Below are positions 11,501-24,284 of a stretch of DNA of 64,000 nucleotides, one piece after another. The position numbers and the translations under genes are program-made. The number at the start of each line of letters is the position of its first letter. Position 1 is the stretch's first letter. The DNA is from Penelope pileata (taxonomy: Eukaryota; Chordata; Aves; Galliformes; Cracidae). The notes beneath the pieces are model-generated. The model was not told the origin of the DNA and ran no database searches. It worked only from the letters and a program-made list of their open reading frames with translations. The stretch is from the NCBI GenBank assembly GCA_013396635.1, contig WBMW01005647.1, positions 142,134-206,133 on the forward strand, written 5' to 3'.

Positions 11501-13000
11501 CCCCTCTTTCCCATTTCATCTCTTTCTATCTCTGGTTAATATTAATCCAGGCTAATGGTGCAAACATTCTGGGTGTGATGCAACAAGACATAAAAGCGTG
11601 TTCATAATCTGAAGTATTCAAGTCATCCTTTTAACCGATAAGTATATGATTAAGTGCTCTGCTGGCACTCTGCCAGAGGACATTTTACTGCTAGCTAGAA
11701 TGAGTTTGCATACTGTAACTCACACTTCTAAATCCTGCTTGGGACAAGCCTTCTCTGTGCAGGATAGAGCTGGTACATCATGGACTGAACTGTTATCACA
11801 CTGAACAGCCTGACGGTGTTCAAACCATCTGCCAGTGCCACACAAAAAGAGACAGGGATCATGATCTGCGTGTGAATAAATGAACCAGACCAATTTCCAC
11901 AGTTTGCATGAAGGAAAAATCTCCCACTGACTTAATTAGGTGCACTGCCTGACTATAGGCTGCATGATTTGGCCAATGTTTTCTATCATTCCACTGTTAT
12001 GACAGAAGTCACCAGAATAATTCCAGCTGAGGAGCAGTCATGCTCCATGTTTCATTTGGAGAACAAATGGAGTGCTGCTGCAGAACCTGCACACAGATTT
12101 ACAACAGCTAATGATACTACATAATCCTGTTGCTCAGCTCCTGTGGAGCTTTCAGATTTAATGACCCTTTTATTTACACAACGACATGAGACAGAAAATG
12201 TTTCCTCTCAGGTAAACAAGACAAAGCTTTTGCTCTTAGCTCTTGTACATGCCACATAGAAAGTTCTGTTTCAACAAATCCTGTAAAAATAGTATGTTGT
12301 TTCAAGTAGGAGCCTTAATCTTTTATTCTACTTGTTACGTTTTTTTCTGTCATTGATATCTGGTGGCAGAGATTTAGTTTCATGGGTTTCCTGTTTGAAT
12401 ATCATTCTTAGGAGACTGATACCTAATTCTGGTTTCTACCAAACACTCCCCATAGTATTTTTCATTATCTCTCTTCTCTTACTGAATAGACTAAATCTTG
12501 ACAATAAGTCAAGTTCAAATTACCAGACACTTCAAGAGGAAAAGCTTCTGTTTTTTACAGACTCGTGCACTGTGAGCTGTTTTCTTCACCGTAGAAGACA
12601 GAATCATACTTTTTTATTTGCTTTTTCTGGCATACCTTTTTAAAATTTAATTTCTGAAATGCATCTTCCTTGTCACATTTTTTACTTTTGTAAAAGGCCA
12701 TATTCACTTCTCTGGCAGAAAATAACAAACTGATGAGGTCAAATACACCCTCCTAGGAGATGGATTCTGCTGGTGTCTGCTTTCACCTTTGTAGGCATCC
12801 TTTTCTGGGAATTAAAAAAAGGCCCCAAAACCTAAAAACATGTGGAATTGATAAACGTGATGTCAAGGCAATCAGTCTAGTCAGTTTGGATAAAGGAGTC
12901 AGATGATGGGACTGGTGTTTTCTTTCTTTTTCATTGTCACACAACCTGTTTGTTGGTCCCTCATGTTTAATGTGTGATGAAATACATGTGAAGATCAGAT
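8534..13000. other. Intergenic DNA upstream of BMP5 (left part)
   Basis: I recognise no gene, RNA or named repeat. Open frames at 9539-9766, 9849-10148 and 12332-12643 have no domain, and no GT/AG structure links them. The stretch 11550-12150 is less AT-rich and free of low-complexity runs, and it reads like conserved non-coding DNA (listed separately). Confidence 0.5.
11550..12150. promoter_or_regulatory. Candidate distal enhancer with NFI-type palindrome
   Basis: This is a 600-bp stretch of mixed composition within AT-rich intergenic DNA, about 12 kb upstream of the BMP5 start. It contains the perfect palindromic half-sites TGGCA-CTC-TGCCA at 11663-11675, which fit a nuclear factor I site. 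It also has homeodomain-type TAATTAGG near 11935 and GCTAATGA near 12107. BMP5 is known to have many distant enhancers. Calling this one is inference from motifs and texture only. Confidence 0.25.
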
Positions 13001-16000
13001 AAAGAGGTGTTTTAGCATATATCCAAGAGGAGAAAAAAAATATGCAGCTGAACCTACAGCAGCACTTAATGCAATAATTCTTCATTACCCGTCCTCAAAT
13101 CTATTGGCTTTTCTAAATCCCCACGTTTGTGTCCCACACTCCTTCCTTGCTCTCACCACTGCTCCATGCTTGCACAGCACTGGGTGCCTCTCCTCTTGAC
13201 ACCCCAGCCAAAGGTGCTGCTCCCCTCCCATTTCATCTGCTGACAGTGAGTCACTGCCATGCTTGAAATCTCTCCTTAAAAGCTTCTCTTCTTCTCTTGA
13301 TTAAAAGCAGAGTGTGAGTTGGCATCCAGAAAATGATCCACCACTGCATTGACTGAGTTTTGCTGTTCTTTGGGATTCACTGGACCTTGGCTAGTTGTAG
13401 GCATCCCAGGTTCATGCTCTCCAATCTTTCCAGTCATCCCATAGATCATTGCTTGTTCACCAGTTTTTCTGCCTGAGCTCTGTCACTGAAGCATATTTTC
13501 CTCACACCGTTGAAATCAATGTCACCTAATAAATATCTGGTGAAGAGTGATACTTGAGATACTTGAAACCTCAAATATAGATATTGGACAAAGGCCTGTG
13601 ATATAATTTCTGTGCATTTTCTATTGATTTTCTTGCTATTTCTCTCCCTTACATTTCTCTCCCCTTTCATTTGTTCTCCAAGGACACAAAATGTTTCATT
13701 TGTTTCTCCAAGGAAACACACACTGCATTTCCATTTTCATTCAGCTGTTTGACCATCATTATAACTCTTTGGTAATGTAATACTGACAGCTGTTTCAGGA
13801 TCCAAAACAAAATCGCTAGACAGTGCAATTATTTTCTTGTTATTTTTTTTTCAGAGCATGTGGTGATACATTATCTCCTATGCCCTTTTCTCTGTGCTCC
13901 ACTTGCAAGATACAAAGGCAGCAAAGACTTGCTGAGGGTCCTCTTGGCAGGAGGCAAAATTCTGTAGGAGGAAGCAGGGAGAGATCTGCTGGTAATGCTG
14001 ACTCCTTTATCTCTTTCTTAGCCTGGGAGTGTGTTGGCGAAAAGAAAGGAAGTGACATAATTAACTTTGATAATCTCTCTGGTTGGTAGATGGGCCCTAG
14101 GGAGACTGAGCAGTGTTTGTTAGAACAGCATAATTCAGAGGCCAAGCAGAGAGAAATAAGGGAACTGTGAGTAATGCTGTGAAATGAGACGTCACTGTAC
14201 CAATACAAGTCAGTCACAGAAAAAATATGGTGAGAAACATTGTCTTTTAGTTCTGATCTGCTTCAGTTTGTATTTTCTTCTTGGGGTGAGGGTGAAAATG
14301 TTAAGCTACCTATCTCATCTGTGTATGTGCCTGTGTGGTGTTAATACTGCAGCATGTTAAATTATACATATGCTGTTATGACCTACTTAATTTTGTGCGT
14401 ATCACGGTCCATCTTTGAAAGATATGTCTAACTACCAGTGCGGTTTTCCTGTAAAAATCAGATAACACAACATTTGTGGAACATGCATGTAAGGAGCAGA
14501 CGTGTTTGTGGTTGTTGGCTATGTAAAGATACACATGCTAACAACATTAAGCCAACTGAAAATAAATCAAGGAATGAACGTAAAGCCCAAAAACTCACAG
14601 AGTTTGTGAGGCAAGCCACCAGCAGCCAGCATGGAGCTGGCCATGCCTCCCAATGGGCAAGGCCAGGGCCATGTCCTAGCTCAGCGGCACCAACAGGTGC
14701 AGCAGGCTGTACAACACGATGCTGTGCAGTGCGATAGGCGTGAGGTTCCCTGGGCCCTGTGGCCTGCAACCTGGCTTCAGGATGCTACTGGAAGGCACTG
14801 GATGCAGGTTGTAGTGGTGGCAGGAAGTCCGGGCGGGGAGGCAGCATGGCGGGAGTCCCTTTTACAGCCTGTACCTGTCTAGGGCACAGACAAAGAACAT
14901 ACTTCTGCATTTAAGGCCTACGTGGGACAAACTAAGGCAGATAGCACTGATACTGCAGCATTATACTTCTCAGAGACTTAAACTGTAAACCTTTTCTGAT
15001 GAGAGGAACAAATATCTCCTTTAAAAAATACAGAGCAACTGAAGTCACCAAAGGACAGTTAATAACGACCTATAAAATGCATGTGATCTTCCAGTCAACA
15101 ATATAAAATTTATTTAAAATATTTAACAAAGAAAGACTACTACAGGCAAGAGTCTCTTTTACAAGAGTGTCCTGGCAATAGGGGCAGCATAACAGTCAAT
15201 TATTACAAACAAAATCCAGGTTTCTTAATTAAAATACAAAATACTGGCTCTGCTGTGTAGCCTGTAATAAGTTACGTCTTGAGAACACTGTAATTATGCT
15301 GGCGCCTGCTAGTGCCGCCATAGTTAAGTCTGTCACCATTTCCATTATAAACCCCATTTTTGAGCAATTTATAACTTAGCCATAAAAAATAATTTTAGAT
15401 TGAAACTTGGCAAAGGAGTTCTTAGACCAAAACCTTCTTCTTGTTTTTTAATACAAATAATCTGTTTGGTCATCTTTAAGTTTTTCAGGAGAACGCTGAA
15501 CAAGCCAGAAGTTTTATGGTTTTGAAGCTTTCTGGCCATCCTGCAGTATAAACATACTTTCTTTTTTCATCAGCATCAAGAGTATCCTTCATTGCTTGGA
15601 AACAGAGGATTTTACTTCTTTGAAGATTCATAAATTCAGAAAAACAAACTTCAGCATTCCTTATGGCAATAGAGAAGACTCATTAACATTACAATGAAGA
15701 AATGGGAATGAACAGAAATTAGTTAATCCTGGGCCTCAGAAGAAATCATTGCAAAAGGTTTCTGCTGCGAGATCAAGCATAGCTTCTCAGCTCCCAGCAG
15801 AGACCTCCAGCACCTTCTCGCGCCAGAAGAAGACATGGCTGGAGCCAGAGGCAGCAGTCTCTCGTGGGTCTTGGGTAGACAGGTTGAAGCTTCCTTAGAA
15901 GCCCTTTGTATATGCTTCTTCTAGAGGTGCTCGCAGGATGATGAGAAAAAGATCTGTCAGAAAGTCATAGAAAGTTTTCATTAACTTGTCTCAGTGCACT

Positions 16001-19000
16001 TTTTATCACCAAAGTTAAAAAAGAAAAAAAGAGCATTGAACATATCAGACATCTGCTCTGAAAAATGACCATGAGAAGGTATACCTGTGTGCTTGGGCTA
16101 TGCTGAAGATATACCTGTTGAGCATTGAGGTAACAACTGAGTTAACTACAGAAATTCCCTGTGTATCATCCTAATCTGAGCTATAAATGAATGAAGATCA
16201 GTTTATTTTTATGACCCAAGGCCGAGTATCTAGAGTTTCTTTGATGCTAACACTGAAAATAGTAAAAAACATGAAAATATCATTGTGAAACTACTTCCCA
16301 AAGGAAAATATTGTTCCACAGTCCCAGTCTGCATCTGTAGCTGTTTTATAATTTACATGGCTTAAGTAGAATTCCTCCAGGAAATACCATTTGTTCCAAA
16401 TTAAAGGTCTGAATGCTAAGAAAGGACTGAATGTAAGAAATGTAAGAAATCCCCTTCGGTTCACAATCAATGTAAGAACGGACGTTCACTGAAGGTAGTG
16501 AATGTAAAGAAGCAGAACTGATGGACCACTTATGTGCCTCTACCATGTTTAGATTACCATGCAGTTTGGATGCAAATATTGTGATCTAAATTATGCTTTT
16601 CTTGCCTAAGCCTGTCTCATGAGGGACATGCATTACTCTATTTAACACTCTGCAAATTCTGTTTTTAAACTGCCAGCTCCATGAAGGAAAGGTTAGCAGC
16701 CAAAGCGATCTTTTAACTTCAATATACAGATTTTAGTGCAAGGTAGGTAAACACTTTCTCTAGTATTTCAGTTTTTGTCAACCGTTGTAACTAAGCACTA
16801 AGGAAAACAAGTGAGTTTTCTAGGCCAGCAGCACAGATTGTCTTTTCACTTTATTCCTTTGCTTTGCCAGCTTACCACATGCTGGCTTGAACAGACTATA
16901 TGTAGTAGCAAATTTTGGCAACCATTACTTGCTGTTGGTTAAAAAAAAATTGTCAACTGTGGTAAATTGTAATCATTTTGCAAGACAAAGGCAAGATTAT
17001 GTGCTATAAGGGAGTATGGTCTAATGAGAGAAATTCAGAATGGCAATATTTTAATATTTTTTAATATTTTCACAGACTTGTGTTATGGCCATTGTTGCCA
17101 CACTGTTTCTGCATGTTGTCTATTTGAATAGATCCAAACCCTGGAGAGTATAAATATTTCCACGATGTGTTCACACACTTGCCTGTCCCAATTTTGATTG
17201 CTATCCTGTTTTGGGTTCTTGTGGTGATAATTCAGTACAAACACAAAGGATACAGTTCATGTCCTTTCTGACTGGGATAGTATGAAAATAGTGCCAACAC
17301 CTGTTTTCTAGTATTACTGGACTATTCACACAATTTTTGGTATTGTATTGATGATTTTCAGTTGAACCCAATGTTGTCTATTCCTTACAGCATTTTGTAG
17401 CTTGACTGTTTCCAATTCCTTAGCTGGGTCTGGGCTGCCTCCCTAATGGATGCCTGAAGAAGTCCACGTAGAAAGACCAGCCAGCATACACCAAAGACTT
17501 TAGGATGCATTTAGTCTTTTTCAGTGGTCCCATGCACATCTTTTTCTTTTGCAATCCTCTTCGGACAGAAAAAAATGACTGGTCTCTCAGGGACTGCATG
17601 ATTCATGGTAGTGCTCACTTAATTGAAAGTACTGGAGCAGCAGCTCCTTTTTTACTGCCTGAGAGGCCAGCTGATCTCTTACAAAAGGGGAAACATATTC
17701 CTAAACAAAGGAAGTCATTTTAAAAGAAGAAAATAACATCTGTCTACAGATATGAGAGGAGAGAGGGAAGAAATGTGAAGTGCAGGGAGAAATAAGACAA
17801 TGGAGATGGTGGGGAAGAAGCTGAAAAGAAAGGCTGCGTGGCATCATATATCCAAAAGCAAGGAGACATAATGGGAAGACATACAGGAGAGATGTAGCAC
17901 GTATAAAACAAGGCACAGGAAAAAGGTATAAAAGCAAAACTGCAATTTACAGAAAGATTGAGAGACTGCTGCATCATGCAGTTGCCAGTAGAGGTGCTGA
18001 AGTCACAGCTATAGAGCTTAGAGGCAAAATGCTCGGGGAAAGAAATAAATCCTAAATTTAGATAGATGGAACATTTCAAGAAATGAACAATGCTGCTATT
18101 TGAGGGGAATCAGTGTAGAAGTGATTTTTTAAACTTTGTAGCTGAAAACACAAAGGCAGGCAGCAAGAGGCAGAAGAGTTTCCCTAAAAAAGTGGAAGGG
18201 ACAGCATGGGAACAGCAGAAAATGCCTATGGAAATGCTGCAGCCAGAAAACAATGACAGCAGGTACCAGTGTGCAGCTGGGACACAATAAAACCCTTCTA
18301 CAAGATGAGCCAAGAAAAATCTTCTTAAAAAGTGCTACCCTTTGCTACTTATATATATTGCTCTTGTCCAAGTGTTTTGTATTTGCATCAGTGCAGTTCC
18401 TTTTTTTTTTTTCTTTTTTTCTCTTTTAACTAATTAGAGGCTTATTGTAAACCGAAGGGGATTCCATGGAGCTCTTTGGGTTTGTAAATTATGCAAATGA
18501 CAGCACTCTGGATTATATTATTAATTGTGTATTTTGTGGTTCATGTATTCTGAAGAGTATGTGTGAAACAAATTCTTCCTTTATTTTTCCAGTCCTCAAA
18601 CACAGCAAATTAAAAAAAAGTCTTCAAGCAGATTACAGAATGATTTCTGTACATTTTTTTAATCTTAAATAAGAGCGTATTGCTAATGCTACAGACTATT
18701 CTGTGATGAAAGTTTTAAAACATTTTGACATACTATGAATAGAACAAACTTCACAGAAGATTATACTTTAAAGTTGGAGGTTTTTCTGTAAATTTTAAAC
18801 AAAGTGTTCTGTTAAATGCCACATATATGATGCCTGCTGACTTAATTCTTGGGCAGATTTGGGTTTTTCATTAACTTTTGAAATTTTGAATGAAAAGCTT
18901 TTTCTACAGGAAACTGATTGGTAACTGAATAAATTGCTCTATAATCTCAGTATTGAATACTTGTATGAAGCAAACTTTATTTTGCAATGCATTCTTCTGC

Positions 19001-22000
19001 CTGCAGCATAAAATAGAAACACTTTCCCTATATAATGCTTAACATTCCTCAGGAATACATGCAAAGGGTACAGATGTTGGGTAAAACCCTAACACTGAGG
19101 TCTGAGGAACATAGAACAGCTTTCTGTCCCCCATATGAAGTTTAATAAAGTAATCACACTAAATGAATTTTCTGTTCCAGAGATGGTAGTGTTTCTGCAC
19201 ATGAAATGATTATTGTCTGTCAAGTAGCAAACACTGTGAGATTATTCCAGGTTAAAGGGTTTTATATTGATATGCTACATTTACAAGTATTGTAATCAAT
19301 TATGTCCCAACTGCCAATTTCTGCAGCTAATTCTGCCAATTCTCACACTTTGATAATTATAAGTGGAATTCCCTTAGCGACAGGAGACATATCTTTCATT
19401 GATCCAGAAAAATATGTTTGTTTTTCTTTTACATGTTTGTAGGGTAAGAATACAACATTCACAGAACATTCAACTCAGTAAATTAAAAAATAAAAAAGTG
19501 AAAGATGACATACGTGTTTATTTTGTTGATTGGATGTTTGGAACATGTGAGTATATGCACACTTACGTTCAAAAGCTCGTATATATAGCTCATGTCCAAA
19601 CCATTGTAAATCCGGCTTCGAGGCAAGTAGTATAGCAGGTATGCCTGGCGAGGATGTCTGTGTAACATTTCTGTCCCATGAAGAGTACAGAAAATTTGTT
19701 TTCTGTTTTGCTGTGGAATCTGTAATTCTAACCCCTAGCTATTTTCCTGCTTTTGTGAGAACATTTCACAAAAGTCTTTCTCCATATATCTTTTTCAGCA
19801 TTAACCTTGCAGGGAGACAGCAATGACAGACTTTTTTGACAGTGTTTAGGCATTATGTAAATGCCCAATTTAGCTGATTGTTAAGGGTGAAAGAGCCAGC
19901 AGAATCACTCAGCTTGCACATGCAGGCTTCAGATGCAGACTGAATTTTATTCCTTTTTCCATGTGGCAGACAGTCACAGAGACCTGTGGTTCTGGTGAAT
20001 CACTGCCAGCTAATGTGACAGTGGAGATCCGGGGGTTACTGCACCCAGCATCCCTCCACTGATATTATTTTTGAGTAACAGGCACTATCCATAAAAACAA
20101 TCTTAACGACTGCAGTAGTCTGTGGATGACTACAATTTTTTTCACTGTTGCAGCATTAAGATCCATTGCAAGCCAAGACTATTGAGATCTGGATTCCCAG
20201 GTTTCATGACTTTAATTATATTTGCCCTAACATTGTTTAGGTTGGTGCAGCTGTAACAAGCTCTGAATTGACTCATTCTGCAAATTTATGCCACGTTGTT
20301 TAAGAAATTCATGTGGCTGCTTCCTGGCTCATGTTGCCCGTGGTGCCTCCACAGTGCTCTGCTGCTGTCTCTCGCCTCTGGGACCCTGGTCCCCGGGTGC
20401 TGTGGTAGACGCATGCTCTTCTGCCAGAGATGTGCCCCAGCGTTGCTCCCTTGGGCAGCCATTTTGGCTTTCCTCCTTATTTTCTTAATTTGTTAAGGAC
20501 CAGATAAGCACTGGTCAGGTGATTTCTTATGTTGCTTCCAGCCTGAGCATCTGGGGAAGAAGGAAGGTCAATCTGTGTGTATGTTTTATATTCCAGAATT
20601 TCAGTTTTGGACACAGGGTAAAGCTAGAATTTCTGGGGCATCTCAGTTAAATCCCTGGGTTTGATTCTGAGTCAATACTTTATACTGATGTCAACTGTTA
20701 TTTACATTTGAGTGCATCTGAACATGGCATGAACATGGCATTTCTTTTAAGTTTTAATATTATGCAAACAACTTGGAATAAGTTTTTTCTATAAAACTTG
20801 AAACCTAGATCTAAGGTGACTTTGAAACCGAATCCCAAACCAAACTGAATCTAGATATCTGTGCCAATATAATTTTGTACATCATCAAAATATCTTGACA
20901 TGCTGAAATTGTATGTGGTATTTTTCTTTGGAAGTAAATTGATTCATATTGGAAATATGAAATGGGACCTACCGGCTCTTACAGAGTCCTTTCATTTCTC
21001 TAGCAAAGGCTTTCAGTTTTAGAGTTGGCTATTTCTCACATATATAAGATATTCACATTAACGATTGCTTATGGAACACAGATTTATTACAAAAGACCAT
21101 TGTGTTTATATTAATAAAATATTTTTATTTTATTCTCTATTCAAGGATGTTTGGTAGCTTGGTGTAGGGGAGGTTACCGTAGAACAATTTTTTTCTATTT
21201 AGATTGCATCTTTGGTTGTGGCTCCATCTGAAAATGGCAGGAGCTGTTTTCATCAAACGCATCATTACTAGGTTGTGTGTTTTCCTACCTAGTTTCTGTC
21301 TAGAAGGATGTTTACAACATTAGAGCATCCTGAAACTTGAGGGCATTTTTGGCTTTGTAAATAGGAAAAGATTAACTAAATGCAGAACTCCAGACACTCT
21401 AGTGGGATAATATAGTAAGTTTCTATTGCTGGACGTACTGATGGGCTGAGGACTTAAATCCTCTGAGCAATCAATCCACTGGCTTTTATGAACGCTTAGG
21501 GAAAAAAAGAAAATATATTGCTGGAAAAGAGAAATAAACCTTGTTGCGAAATACATGATGGGCTGATTCAAAAAAGACATATGTATGGTAAAGTCTCATG
21601 TATCATTACAACTGTCTGAGCAGAACAAGTGAAAGCAAAACAAAAACGGAAATGATGGTTTTCTTGTAACAAATGGATTTGGGGGGAAAACCTTAATGAG
21701 GAAAGAAAGCATGTTCTGATTTTGACTGTTCTTTCACAAAGAATAACAGAGCTTTTGCTAAATAGCTTAAGTAATTTCATTGTTAATCCAGTAGATCTAG
21801 TATGAGATAAATCCTTCCTTGGTAGAAGCATTGTCTATTATGTGTGTTGATTTATGAGAGAGCATCAGCTATATTTTAACAATAGTTGGACTGGACTGTG
21901 AATGTAGACTAGGGCTCACAATATATGAGAAAAGCTCATTTGTACTTCATATACTAGATAAATTGTTCCTGGCTTCTTAGGGTGTGACTGTACTTGCTGT

Positions 22001-22500
22001 CGCACTCCCAAGTTTACTCTAGGACCATGTGATTTGCTGAGTAGGTGCTAGTCATGTAAGAGAAAACCCGATGGGATGCATTGTATATACCTGTTCTTTT
22101 CCTCAGCATAATCATCCTTATGATTATGTTTATAAATCATGTGTTTTATTAACATTTTTTGTCCTCCCCCCACACCCCACCCCCATCTAAGGAATATCTC
22201 CCCAAGACTTGAGGCAAATTGTAGGAGTGAGAAAATGTGACCACAAACAATCTAAGCAGCATGAAATTTAACACTGTGATTTTGTTTTAGTGAGAGGAAA
22301 ACACAAGTTGCTGGCTGTCATGAAATCCTAAGCTAAATCTTACCAGTGGGTGTAGCATTTTTTTAATCTTTTTTTTTTTCTCTCAGTTGAGCTGTTTCTT
22401 TCTCCAGTTAATAACAGGTTGTGGGATTAAATCTCAGCTTTTGATATTTACTGGGAAATGTAGTATGGCAATTTATGAGTGAAAATCTACTTTGAATAAA
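13001..22500. other. Intergenic DNA upstream of BMP5 (right part)
   Basis: No gene, RNA or repeat family was recognised. The stretch is AT-rich, apart from a GC-rich island at about 14620-14880 and a smaller one at 20310-20480. The open frames here, including 13446-14217 on the minus strand and 17701-18313, lack domains, and many begin at TTG rather than ATG. Confidence 0.5.
14620..14880. other. GC-rich island of unknown origin
   Basis: About 260 bp of clearly GC-rich sequence lies inside AT-rich DNA, with open frames of 80-100 codons on both strands. None of the translations resembles a family I know. Open frames are expected by chance where stop codons are rare. It could be a worn repeat or a regulatory island. 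Confidence 0.35.
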
Positions 22501-23484
22501 TTATCATTTCAAATTACAGTTTGTGAAAGTTGTGACTATAACCATAATTACATCGTTGGCTATGCACAACTTGAAATCTCACTTGCTGAATAAATTTGTT
22601 TTCCTTCGGAGTTCATTCCCGGCATTTTAGAGAAGAGTGAATCAAACCTAACAGACAAAATTTCCTACAGAGTTTATTAAAAAGGTCACCTGTATTTGCT
22701 AAACCTATCTAAAATATAAACATTGCTTGAATTAATGAGATGTTATTTTGGTCTGCTATAAGGGTTTCGTATTCAAGGTTATGAAACTATAGACTCCTGA
22801 GTAGACTTGCCGGAGCTTCCACATTACGCCAAAGCGTTCAACTATCTACATATCCTAAAATTGCTAAACTTAAAATTGCTTGCTTGAATATTCTGCAAGC
22901 TGTCAGGGGGGGGAAAAAAAGCAAACTATCGATAGGAAAATTAAGTATATTATTGTAAATTGGTGGTGGGGGGGGAGGCTTAAAGCTTTGTCTGGCAACA
23001 GAAGGGTTAAGGACTTTTTTGCTATACCCGTTTCAAATTACAATGAGAAGCCTCTTCTTTCCCAGCAGGGTTGTGCTTACATTAGTCTTTAGATCTCTCT
23101 TGAAGAGAGCTGTTATATTTGTGCCTGCTAGAGTTGGAAATAACAGTTAAGAAGCTGAAAAGGGTTGAATGGATTTACAGAAGGGTTTTTTTTTAAAGTA
23201 AATTCATGGCAACACATTAATTTGATTAATACATGCTTTAGAATTACTTTACACTCAAGAGCTTCAAAAGATGTTAACGTTATCACCAGGCTGCTGGACA
23301 GATATGTGTTACACTACCAAGGTACAGCTCAAGACTAATCTGTGACTCAGGATTTATCTTGGGAAGAGCGCAAGGTGTACGAAGAACTCAGAATAAGAAG
23401 GGAAGATAACTCTGGGAACTACAAGGTGTCAGAAGAAGAGCTCTTGCTAATACAGCTCCCCACCCAAGACCTGGTTATCTAAGG

Positions 23485-23494
23485 TTTATATAGG
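23485..23494 (+). promoter_or_regulatory. BMP5: TATA-like box, possible BMP5 promoter
   Basis: TTTATATAGG lies about 310 bp before the BMP5 ATG. If used, transcription would begin near 23515-23525 and the leader would be under 300 nt. AT-rich DNA yields such matches often, and no other core element was identified, so this is weak. Confidence 0.2.
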
Positions 23495-23767
23495 AATGCC
23501 TAGGTCAGCTGACAAAATACTGGTCTTCTGCTCCATAAATGCAGAAAAAACGATAACAACAGTGGAAAATTGGAAGTCTGAATTTCAGCTTTCTTAGAAA
23601 TAACTGCAACCTGACACATTCCATAATATTTAAACAGGGTGGGGGGAGAGAAATCAGCAAAGATGTTACGTTTAGAGATGACATTGACGTGAAGAATAGG
23701 TAAATTTTGTTTTTCAGCCACTGGGAAAGCAGACCTCATAGGAACTCAGAACAAGTAGGAGAAAAGA

Positions 23768-23800
23768 TTTTTTTTTTCCTTTTTCTTTTTCTTTTCAAAG
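23768..23800 (+). promoter_or_regulatory. BMP5: Pyrimidine tract directly before BMP5 ATG
   Basis: A 29-nt run of only C and T (23768-23796) is followed by AAAG and then the ATG at 23801. The start has an A at position -3, which is favourable for initiation. The arrangement also resembles a 3' splice site whose AG abuts the ATG, so a non-coding upstream exon is possible. It could instead be a pyrimidine-rich leader element. Confidence 0.45.
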
Positions 23801-24284
23801 ATGAACCTAACTGCACTCAAAGCTTTCGTGGGCTTGCTCTGGAATTGCTGGGTTCTGGTGGGTCACGCTCAGGGAGGTTTAGGAGACAATCATGTCCATT
23901 CGAGTTTTATTTACAGGAGGCTGCGGAACCATGAGAGAAGGGAGATTCAAAGAGAGATTCTCTCTATCCTGGGTCTACCTCACAGACCCAGACCATTTTC
24001 ACCAGGAAAGCAGGCTTCTTCTGCACCCCTCTTCATGCTGGACCTGTATAATGCCATGACAAATGAAGAGGATACAGAGGAGCTGGAGTACTCGCTGAAG
24101 GGATCCATGGCAGGGGAGAGCAGAGGGATGCGGAAAGGATATCCTGCCTCTCCAAATGGATACTCACGGAGAATACAGTTATCTCGCATGACCCCCCTGG
24201 CCACACAGAATCCTCCCTTAGCCAGCCTGCACGACACCAACTTTCTGAATGATGCTGACATGGTCATGAGCTTTGTCAATTTAG
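23801..24284 (+). CDS. BMP5: BMP5 coding exon 1 (signal peptide and propeptide start)
   Basis: This exon encodes residues 1-161 of bone morphogenetic protein 5, a secreted TGF-beta superfamily ligand that signals in skeletal and soft-tissue development. The ATG at 23801 gives a hydrophobic signal peptide over about residues 5-24 (FVGLLWNCWVLVG). The propeptide follows. Its first helix is the strongly conserved stretch at 31-59 (HVHSSFIYRRLRNHERREIQ onward, ending LSILGL). PLFMLDLYNAM is at 76-86 and FLNDADMVMSFVNL at 148-161. Residues 91-110 look the least conserved against mammalian BMP5 as I recall it. The exon ends after the first base of codon 162 (G), followed by the donor GTATGT at 24285. 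The frame read on into the intron meets a stop shortly after and is not used. An open frame of 99 codons on the other strand is a shadow. Confidence 0.98.

Larger units (their letters stand above)
22500..23800 (+). promoter_or_regulatory. BMP5: Presumed BMP5 promoter and 5' leader
   Basis: This stretch lies directly upstream of the BMP5 start codon and should hold the promoter and 5' untranslated region. Two runs of eight G occur at 22906-22913 and 22968-22975, with the 10-bp palindrome CTATCGATAG at 22926-22935 between them. A TATA-like TTTATATAGG lies at 23485-23494. The transcription start cannot be fixed from sequence, so the boundary between promoter and leader is unknown. The leader ends in a 29-nt pyrimidine tract, listed separately. 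Confidence 0.45.

Noticed and set aside
14438..14882. Opposing frames of 83-103 codons
   Set aside because: Open frames on both strands reflect GC-rich composition; translations match no family.
23980..24279. 99-codon minus-strand frame
   Set aside because: Shadow of BMP5 exon 1 on the opposite strand.
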